Below, one piece after another: positions 1 to 4,606 of a stretch of 5,698 nt of DNA. The position numbers were made by a program, and so were the translations under genes. The notes under the pieces were generated by a model, which was not told the origin of the DNA, did no database searches, and worked only from the letters and a program-made list of their open reading frames with translations. Numbering within the stretch: position 1 is the first letter of the stretch; each line of letters starts with the position of its first letter. This DNA comes from CAYPXN01 sp964470915 (lineage in GTDB: Bacteria > UBA10199 > JADFYH01), in NCBI GenBank assembly GCA_964470915.1, contig CAYYEM010000072.1:1-5698 (forward strand), in the 5' to 3' direction.

Positions 1-671
1 AGCAGTTGAGCAAGAAAAAAAGAATTTTATTTGAAGGCGCTCAAGGAACTTCCCTCGATGTGGACCATGGAACTTATCCTTTTGTCACAAGCTCTAATAC
101 GGTGGGTGCTTCAGCCTGTGTAGGTTCAGGATTAGGGCCCGGAGTGATTTCACATGTTTGGGGTGTTACAAAAGCTTATACAACTCGAGTTGGTTCAGGT
201 CCTTTTCCTACTGAGTTAGAAGATGAAATGGGTCAACTTTTGCGAGACAAAGGGGGAGAGTATGGCTCTACAACAGGTAGGCCGCGACGTTGTGGTTGGT
301 TAGATTTGGTTGTTTTGTCTCATGCCGCACGAGTGAATGGTCTTACATCTTTAGCAATTACGAAACTAGATGTGCTTTCTGGGCTTTCTAAAATCAAGGT
401 TTGTACAGGCTATAAATTGAGAGGCAAGCTCATTCATCATATTCCTTCAAAAGTAGCTGATTTGGCTGAGGTGAAACCTGTGTATCAAGAATTTCCTGGA
501 TGGCAGGAAGATATTTCAGGAATTCGCAGTTTTGCAAAGCTTCCCAAAAATGCCAAAAAGTATCTTCAGGCCATTGAAAAAAAACTAGGTCTTCCTTTAG
601 TCTTAGTTTCGGTGGGTCCTTCCCGTGAACAAAATGCTTTATTAAAAACGCCTTTTCAAAAGAAAGCCTGA
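1..671 (+). CDS. purA: Adenylosuccinate synthetase, C-terminal half (5' end outside window)
   Basis: PurA joins IMP and aspartate using GTP to make adenylosuccinate, the first committed step from IMP to AMP in the cytoplasm. The reading frame is open to the left edge. The TTG at position 6 is only an in-frame codon, since family members are about 430 residues and only about 220 are present here. Visible family motifs in order are FEGAQGTSLDVDHGTYPFVT, the GSGLGPGVI segment, KAYTTRVGSGPFPTEL, the substrate-binding TTGRPRRCGWLD loop, and TKLDVLSGL, whose KLD is the guanine-recognition motif. The chain ends with VSVGPSREQNALL and a short basic tail, matching the usual C-terminus, so the 3' end is intact and stops at TGA 669-671. 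A 94-nt spacer separates it from the EIIA gene. Identification is from conserved motifs; I see nothing anomalous in the part present. Confidence 0.96.
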   Translation, partial: QLSKKKRILFEGAQGTSLDVDHGTYPFVTSSNTVGASACVGSGLGPGVISHVWGVTKAYTTRVGSGPFPTELEDEMGQLLRDKGGEYGSTTGRPRRCGWLDLVVLSHAARVNGLTSLAITKLDVLSGLSKIKVCTGYKLRGKLIHHIPSKVADLAEVKPVYQEFPGWQEDISGIRSFAKLPKNAKKYLQAIEKKLGLPLVLVSVGPSREQNALLKTPFQKKA

Positions 672-704
672 AATATTTTCTTTCAAAAAATAGGTAGAAA
701 TTGA

Positions 705-732
705 TTGAAAGTCATTAAGATTAAACTATATA
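705..732 (+). promoter_or_regulatory. Possible sigma70-type promoter for the EIIA gene
   Basis: TTGAAA at 705-710 (five of six matches to TTGACA) is followed after 16 nt by TATATA at 727-732 (four of six matches to TATAAT). It lies in the spacer between purA and the EIIA start at 766. TTGAAAG (705-711) is also the right arm of a 7-bp inverted repeat with CTTTCAA at 680-686, which could be an operator or chance in AT-rich DNA. The call is weak because such matches are common at this base composition. Confidence 0.25.
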
Positions 733-765
733 GGCCTTTCTTTGCGCGCATGATAGGATTTTACT

Positions 766-1263
766 ATGTCAGTTTCAAACCAAGAAAAGCATTCTATTCA
801 TTTTCGACTGTGTGATTATTTGTCACCGCAATCTATTGTGATCGAAAAAAACGCACTATCTAAAGAATCTTTTTTAAATGAATTAATTTGTAAGCTTCAA
901 GAAGTGGGAGGCTTGAAAGATATTGAAGCAGTTAAAAAAGCAGTATGGGATCGTGAGAAAGAAGGGAGAACAGTTTTAGAGAATGGTCTTGCCATTCCTC
1001 ATGCTCGTTTTGAAGGGATTCGGGAAATCAAAGCTTGTTTAGGAATTTTGCCCAATGGCTATGAAGACCTTGAAGAAAAACTCTCTGTAAAATGGGTTTT
1101 GTTGTTTTTATCCCCTCAGGATCAATTCCGAAGTCATCTCCAAATGTTGGCCTGTATTTCTAGGGTTTTTCAGGATAAAACCTTGATGCAAGCTCTTTTA
1201 AAGGCAGAAAATAACCAGGAAGCTTTTCAGTTAATTCAGCACAAAGAATTGTCAGAAATTTAA
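766..1263 (+). CDS. ptsN: PTS EIIA type-2 domain protein, PtsN (EIIA-Ntr)-like
   Basis: This is a stand-alone, single-domain phosphocarrier of the fructose/mannitol EIIA family (PF00359), 165 residues, close to the usual size of nitrogen-PTS EIIA. The domain spans about residues 17-160. The phosphorylatable histidine is H79 in LENGLAIPHAR, and the second conserved family histidine is H124 in SHLQMLACISRVF. The start ATG at 766 has AGGA at 755-758 with 7-nt spacing. There is no fused transport domain (EIIB or EIIC), and no HPr or EI gene lies nearby, so a regulatory role like that of PtsN is more likely than sugar uptake; this is inference. It is co-oriented with purA but separated by 94 nt, with a weak promoter candidate between them, so it may be transcribed on its own. 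It could equally be named simply 'PTS sugar transporter subunit IIA'. Confidence 0.88.
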   Translation: MSVSNQEKHSIHFRLCDYLSPQSIVIEKNALSKESFLNELICKLQEVGGLKDIEAVKKAVWDREKEGRTVLENGLAIPHARFEGIREIKACLGILPNGYEDLEEKLSVKWVLLFLSPQDQFRSHLQMLACISRVFQDKTLMQALLKAENNQEAFQLIQHKELSEI

Positions 1264-1330
1264 TAACCTTGTCAAAAGTGAATTTTTTCATTATTTTTTA
1301 GCAACCACTCATTATGGATGCCGATGAGCT

Positions 1331-1430
1331 NNNNNNNNNNNNNNNNNNNNNNNNNNNNNNNNNNNNNNNNNNNNNNNNNNNNNNNNNNNNNNNNNNNNNN
1401 NNNNNNNNNNNNNNNNNNNNNNNNNNNNNN
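1331..1430. other. Assembly gap of 100 N
   Basis: The run is exactly 100 N, the conventional placeholder for a gap of unknown length. It breaks the DNA between the EIIA gene and the unrecognised gene ending at 1838. An apparent open frame running from ATG 1314 across the Ns is an artefact of the arbitrary gap length. The 67 nt between the EIIA stop and the gap (1264-1330) hold only AT-rich sequence with a weak AGTGAA/TTCATT hairpin and T-runs, and no convincing gene. Confidence 0.98.
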
Positions 1431-1838
1431 ACTAGTCTTCAGGGCAGGAACATGTATCTGCAGAATGGTTTACCTGGTTATTTAGATACAGCGGCAGACA
1501 TGGATAATATTAATTCGGCGCAGGCATGGCTCAATTATATTGCTACCGTACAAGCGGATAGTAACCCAAATAGCGAAGCTAGTTGGTTAAGAAGAAATTG
1601 GGATCGTAATAATATGGTTGTTAATTTTGTAGGATATCGGTTTTTTCCAAATGAGATCAATCAAAGTGCTCCAAATGGAAATCCTCTTTTTAGAATTGTC
1701 ACTAAAGACAATTTTGCCTCTTTTAGGACCCCCGATGGAGGTCCTCTGATGAGTTTTCCAAATAATGGGGCAGGTCCTTGTCGATTAAATGGAGTCGAGG
1801 GGATTACAAATGAAGAATCGAAAGTGTCGCCCCATTAA
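1431..1838 (+). CDS. Unrecognised protein, C-terminal 135 residues (5' end in gap)
   Basis: An open frame runs from the gap edge to TAA 1836-1838. I do not recognise the family. The visible chain is soluble in character, rich in Asn, Gly, Pro and aromatic residues, with no membrane segment. It includes AWLNYIATVQ, SWLRRNWDRNNMVVNFVGYR, NGNPLFRIVTKDNFASFRTP and a Gly/Pro/Asn-rich stretch PNNGAGPCRLNG near the end. Such composition is common in exported or surface proteins, but any signal peptide would lie in the gap. An internal ATG at 1452 has AGGG at 1441-1444 with 7-nt spacing and could give a 128-residue protein, so truncation is probable but not certain. Its stop lies 12 nt before the next gene's ATG, with a GAGGGA ribosome binding site between them, so the two are likely cotranscribed. 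Confidence 0.6.
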   Translation, partial: TSLQGRNMYLQNGLPGYLDTAADMDNINSAQAWLNYIATVQADSNPNSEASWLRRNWDRNNMVVNFVGYRFFPNEINQSAPNGNPLFRIVTKDNFASFRTPDGGPLMSFPNNGAGPCRLNGVEGITNEESKVSPH

Positions 1839-1850
1839 CTTGAGGGAACA

Positions 1851-3104
1851 ATGACCAGAAAAAAACATAATTCTTTTTTCCTGGAAAATTTTCGTTGCTA
1901 TGAGTCGGATCTTAGAAGGCTCCGTTCTGTTATGGGGCAAATTTTAGATTTAAATGATACGGCGACTGTTCGTAATGGTTTAAGGGGTGATGTAACCCAA
2001 CAAACAGTGCAACCAAATTCTGAAAATCCTACGTCTGTTTCTTTTTCTAGAAATTCAATTTCTACTCAACATGTTCAGAATAGCAATGGCACTTCTGATA
2101 AGCTTCCTAAAGCCGATCCTTTACAGTCTTCAAGTTTTGGACAGGCAAAACTAACTGAAACTTTCAAAGAATCGCAGCCTGGCTTGTATTCAAATCGTTC
2201 TAGTCTTTTGAGTAGTCTTCAAGGCGAAGTTCGAGAATTATTGAAAGTTTTCACTTCTTCAATCACATCAAGTTCGACACATACTAAAAATTCTCACCTG
2301 TTATTTTCAACTTCAAAAACACCAAATATTTTTCAAAGCCCGGAAAGTGGGAAGGTTGGAACAACTTTTCAAGAAGCTAAGTTGGCAGCTCCCTTAGCCC
2401 TTTTAGAAAGTAATGCTTTTTTACTTAAAACGGAATCAGGTTTGCCTTTATCTCAATCAGTGGTTACCTCTTTGAATACTTCTTTAAATTTAGACTCATC
2501 AAGAAACGCACCCCTACATTTAGCTTTAAAGTCTGTGTTGGGTTCTCTTCAAAGTTTTTTCCCTAGTGAAAGATTGAATGTTCAATATAACAATGCTTCA
2601 TTAGGAAATATTTATCCCAGTTCTTTGGGTCAGGAAGAGGGACTACACTTTATACAGTGGGCAGCCAAGTTAGGGGTAAGCCCTCAAAATTTGGCAATAC
2701 TTTTACCTTTTGTTGCCCATTTTAATGAAGCTGTTCCCCATGAACAGCCTGTTTTGCAAGGATTGTTTGCACTTTTAGGAATATTGACAGGATCTTCGCA
2801 AATGAGTTTAGCAAGTTTGACTTGGCCTTACCTTAAAGGAATGATGATTTTTGAAAATTATGCCAAATTGAATTCTTTTCACTCCCCCTTGCTAGATGAA
2901 TTAGGTGCCTTACTTTCTACTTCCCGAAGGCGTTTGCGCAAAGAAGCAAAGAAAAGAATATCTAATTTAGATAAAGTTTCACGCAAAGATGCTTATCTGG
3001 CTGAAGCGGATCCTCAGGAAAAAGAAGAGGATATGGAATCTTTGATTGATCTCTGGCCTAAGAAAGAATCTAATAACTCCTCGTCATCTTTTTATTACAT
3101 GTAG
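1851..3104 (+). CDS. Unrecognised 417-residue Ser/Thr/Asn-rich protein; distant FliK-like flavour
   Basis: The start ATG 1851 has GAGGG at 1842-1846, and the long frame at this AT content makes it a real gene. There is no signal peptide and no clear membrane helix. Residues 1-35 are charged and probably helical. Residues about 36-175 are low-complexity, rich in Ser, Thr, Asn and Gln. Residues about 176-355 are mostly hydrophobic and helical. Residues 359-369 are strongly basic (RRRLRKEAKKR), followed by an acidic stretch (387-400) and a Ser/Tyr tail. Two similar segments, SGLPLSQSVVTSL (196-208) and LGVSPQNLAILL (274-285), share the pattern G-(L/V)-x-x-S/P-x-x-x-(V/L). Low-complexity chains carrying such 'GLP' helical segments occur in some FliK-like hook-length-control or secretion-ruler proteins. 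That link is only a hint, because no flagellar gene is visible. Confidence is high that it is a gene and low for any function. Confidence 0.8.
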   Translation: MTRKKHNSFFLENFRCYESDLRRLRSVMGQILDLNDTATVRNGLRGDVTQQTVQPNSENPTSVSFSRNSISTQHVQNSNGTSDKLPKADPLQSSSFGQAKLTETFKESQPGLYSNRSSLLSSLQGEVRELLKVFTSSITSSSTHTKNSHLLFSTSKTPNIFQSPESGKVGTTFQEAKLAAPLALLESNAFLLKTESGLPLSQSVVTSLNTSLNLDSSRNAPLHLALKSVLGSLQSFFPSERLNVQYNNASLGNIYPSSLGQEEGLHFIQWAAKLGVSPQNLAILLPFVAHFNEAVPHEQPVLQGLFALLGILTGSSQMSLASLTWPYLKGMMIFENYAKLNSFHSPLLDELGALLSTSRRRLRKEAKKRISNLDKVSRKDAYLAEADPQEKEEDMESLIDLWPKKESNNSSSSFYYM

Positions 3105-3113
3105 GTTTGTAAG

Positions 3114-3231
3114 ATTAAAAGACCTAGAGTCATTTTTCAAAACTTCAAGACGCTGCATTGTTAAACAAGTAGTTATTTTTTTTCAGAAGAACCGCCTTAA
3201 AGTTTTTCAAAATAAATCTAGGTCTTTTAAT
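3114..3231. repeat. Intergenic palindromic element, copy A (long hairpin)
   Basis: The element begins 9 nt after the stop of the 417-residue gene and ends 7 nt before the AGGAG of the next. The outer arms are a perfect 15-bp inverted repeat: ATTAAAAGACCTAGA (3114-3128) and TCTAGGTCTTTTAAT (3217-3231). Inside, 3132-3154 pairs imperfectly (17 of 23 positions) with the 3' side ending at 3213, so nearly the whole 118 nt can fold into one hairpin. The block 3132-3213 recurs at 3788-3868: 23 nt at the left end and 26 nt at the right end are identical, while the middle 33 nt has diverged. It looks like an ERIC- or MITE-like intergenic repeat or a transcribed RNA structure. It is not a typical GC-rich terminator. 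Confidence 0.85.
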
Positions 3232-3248
3232 AATTTTTAGGAGATTTT

Positions 3249-3773
3249 ATGTGGGAATCTTTTTTAGCGTCGGATCCTTGGATTCGTTTTCCAATTTATG
3301 CTTTGCTGGGTTGGATTTTAGAAATGGTTTATACTGCATTTTGCGATTTGATTAATCCTTATTTCCTTTGTTCTTGGAATGTTCACTCCAAAGGACCCAT
3401 CACCCGAGTAAAACCTGATTGGGTATTAGAAGGACGAGATCCTCGCTTGTGTGGTTATACCTTTCTATGGATGTTTCCTATCTATGGCTGTATGATTTTT
3501 TTGGAGCCTATAGCCTTAGCTATGAAGACCTGGCCTTGGGTTTTTAAAGGTTTAGTTTATATGCTCCTGATCTGGATCATGGAATATTTTACGGGCTGGC
3601 TTATTAAGAAAATAACAGGCAGATGTCCTTGGGATTATTCTTCTTCCCGTTTTTCTTTTCATGGATATATTCGCTGGGATTTTGCACTGACTTGGTTTTG
3701 CTTTGGTTTTATATTTGAGTATTTATATCCAAGGTTTTTGGCGCTGACGCCACATATAAAAGGAATCTTCTAA
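3249..3773 (+). CDS. Four-helix membrane protein, CmpB/TMEM229 family
   Basis: This 174-residue integral membrane protein starts at ATG 3249 with AGGAG at 3239-3243 (5-nt spacing). Likely membrane segments are at about residues 13-31, 70-90, 97-118 and 143-160. Family landmarks are LLGWILEMVYTAFCDL in the first helix, GYTFLWMFPIYG entering the second, MEYFTGWLIKK (111-121), CPWDYS (126-131), and FALTWFCFGFIFEYL in the last. These match, from memory, Pfam ABC_trans_CmpB (PF06541, 'putative ABC-transporter type IV'), and particularly closely the vertebrate TMEM229 proteins, which carry similar EF.TG, CPWDYS and WFCG motifs. No ATPase partner is nearby and the biochemical function of the family is not established, so 'transporter' should not be taken literally. 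The loop at residues 38-68, between helices one and two, appears longer than in many bacterial members. The gene is bracketed on both sides by copies of the intergenic hairpin element. Confidence 0.82.
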   Translation: MWESFLASDPWIRFPIYALLGWILEMVYTAFCDLINPYFLCSWNVHSKGPITRVKPDWVLEGRDPRLCGYTFLWMFPIYGCMIFLEPIALAMKTWPWVFKGLVYMLLIWIMEYFTGWLIKKITGRCPWDYSSSRFSFHGYIRWDFALTWFCFGFIFEYLYPRFLALTPHIKGIF

Positions 3774-3882
3774 AAAAATTTAGACGAATTTTTCAAAACT
3801 TCAAGACGCTACGTTTTTAAACAAACGGTTCTATTTCCAAAGAGAACCGCCTTAAAGTTTTTCAAAATTGTTCAAATATTTT
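3774..3882. repeat. Intergenic palindromic element, copy B (long hairpin)
   Basis: This second copy of the element at 3114-3231 starts immediately after the stop of the membrane-protein gene. Its core 3788-3868 shares identical ends with copy A (3788-3810 and 3843-3868), with a diverged middle. The outer arms (left 3772-3785, which includes stop-codon bases, and right 3870-3883) differ from copy A in sequence but still pair at about 12 of 14 positions, counting one G-U. In addition the middle contains a perfect 7-bp hairpin, CGGTTCT (3826-3832) with AGAACCG (3843-3849), whose right arm overlaps sequence used by the long hairpin, so two folds compete. The downstream gene's ribosome binding site lies 15 nt beyond. 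A TAGAAT at 3883-3888 resembles a -10 box, but no convincing -35 box accompanies it. Confidence 0.83.
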
Positions 3883-3896
3883 TAGAATTTAAATGG

Positions 3897-3902
3897 AAAG
3901 GA
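3897..3902 (+). promoter_or_regulatory. Ribosome binding site fixing the SDR start
   Basis: AAAGGA lies 5 nt before ATG 3908. It selects that ATG over the upstream in-frame ATG at 3893, which lacks a ribosome binding site and would place this signal inside the coding region. Confidence 0.65.
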
Positions 3903-3907
3903 TTTTT

Positions 3908-3963
3908 ATGAACTACGGACTCGAAGGAAAAGTGGCTTTAATCACGGGTGCTGCAGGAGGAGG
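3908..3963 (+). CDS. Short-chain dehydrogenase/reductase, N-terminal fragment (cut by gap)
   Basis: Only about 18 codons are present before the gap: MNYGLEGKVALITGAAGG, then a glycine-rich end. The pattern L.GKVALITGAA.G.G is the first beta strand and the NAD(P)-binding TGxxxGxG turn of classical short-chain dehydrogenases (FabG-like oxidoreductases), which are usually about 250 residues. The start is set by AAAGGA at 3897-3902. Substrate and pathway cannot be deduced because the catalytic Ser-Tyr-Lys region lies in the gap. The real gap must be longer than 100 nt if this gene is intact, since the sequence to the right of the gap belongs to maf on the other strand. The gene follows copy B of the hairpin element and is co-oriented with the membrane-protein gene. 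Confidence 0.75.
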
Positions 3964-4063
3964 NNNNNNNNNNNNNNNNNNNNNNNNNNNNNNNNNNNNN
4001 NNNNNNNNNNNNNNNNNNNNNNNNNNNNNNNNNNNNNNNNNNNNNNNNNNNNNNNNNNNNNNN
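3964..4063. other. Assembly gap of 100 N
   Basis: A second run of exactly 100 N truncates the dehydrogenase on the left and the last codons of maf on the right. The strand of the genes switches across it. With gap size and orientation unknown, the convergent arrangement should not be relied on. Confidence 0.98.
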
Positions 4064-4606
4064 TTCGGCTACAAAGCGCAAGGGAAGTCCAACCGCGGAT
4101 AAATAATCTCCTTCCAGTTTGGAAATGAGAAAGCGTCCACGTCCTTGAAGGGCATAAGCACCGGCTTTATCCAAGGATTCTGCTGATGCGACATAAGTTT
4201 CAATTTCATCATCACAATAATCTCTCATTTTGACTTGAATAATTTCTACGGTCGATTCCGCAATTTTATTTTGAGTGTTAAAAATGCATGCTCCTGTGAG
4301 AATGTCATGATTTTTATCTCGAAGTTTTTTAAGAATTTCTATGGCATGCTTCTCATCTTTTGGTTTTCCAATTTTTTCACCCTCACATTCAATCAGGGTG
4401 TCGCTGCCTATCACAATAGAATCAGGATATTGCGATGCAATCGACTTTGCTTTTTCTAATGAAAATCTTAAAGCTTCTTCATAGGGGCTTAATTCAGATA
4501 AACTTTCTTCCTCATAACGTGGTGGGATCACTTCAAAAGGAATTTGAAGAAGTTTTAAAATTTCTGTTCTTCGGGGTGATGTCGAAGCTAAAATGATTTT
4601 ATACAT
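4064..4606 (-). CDS. maf: Maf-family nucleoside triphosphate pyrophosphatase (last codons in gap)
   Basis: Maf proteins hydrolyse non-canonical or canonical nucleoside triphosphates to monophosphate and pyrophosphate, and have been linked to septum inhibition and nucleotide-pool cleaning. 181 residues are visible against about 190-200 for the family. Motifs are the N-terminal ASTSPRR (7-13), GSDTLIE with the likely catalytic D69, GKPKD (80-84), LTGACIF, and LDKAGAYALQGRG...LEGDYLSAVGLPL (145-176). The AYALQG motif and SPRR arginine resemble the YhdE-type dTTP/UTP pyrophosphatase subgroup more than the YceF type; this is inference. I chose ATG at 4604-4606 because MYKIILASTSPRR is the normal family N-terminus. 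An upstream in-frame ATG at 4628-4630 would add eight residues encoded by an interspersed repeat. No ribosome binding site precedes 4606. The start overlaps the dus stop by 8 nt (ATGTATAA), suggesting translational coupling. Confidence 0.93.

Noticed and set aside
1276..1300. Terminator after the EIIA gene (AGTGAA/TTCATT hairpin followed by T-run)
   Set aside because: The stem is six pairs, AT-rich and includes a G-U pair. It is too weak to call.
1264..1330. Possible - strand gene end next to the first gap
   Set aside because: Two - strand frames give short plausible C-termini, but fewer than 20 codons are visible and nothing distinguishes them.
1314..1838. Single open frame from ATG 1314 through the N run to 1838
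   Set aside because: It is continuous only because 100 N happens to keep the frame. The five codons before the gap have no ribosome binding site, and gap length is unknown.
3046..3240. 64-residue open frame overlapping the end of the 417-residue gene and hairpin copy A
   Set aside because: It lacks a ribosome binding site, overlaps a real gene in another frame, and most of its length is the palindromic element.
3893..3907. Upstream ATG start for the dehydrogenase at 3893
   Set aside because: The ribosome binding site AAAGGA lies downstream of it, 5 nt before ATG 3908, and MNYGLEGKVALITG is a normal family N-terminus.
3938..4063. Extension of maf through the gap to 3938
   Set aside because: The - strand sequence beyond the gap is the antisense of the dehydrogenase start. 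maf should end within a few codons of 4064, inside the unresolved gap.
4235..4459. 74-residue + strand open frame inside maf
   Set aside because: It is antisense to a well-supported gene and has no family features.
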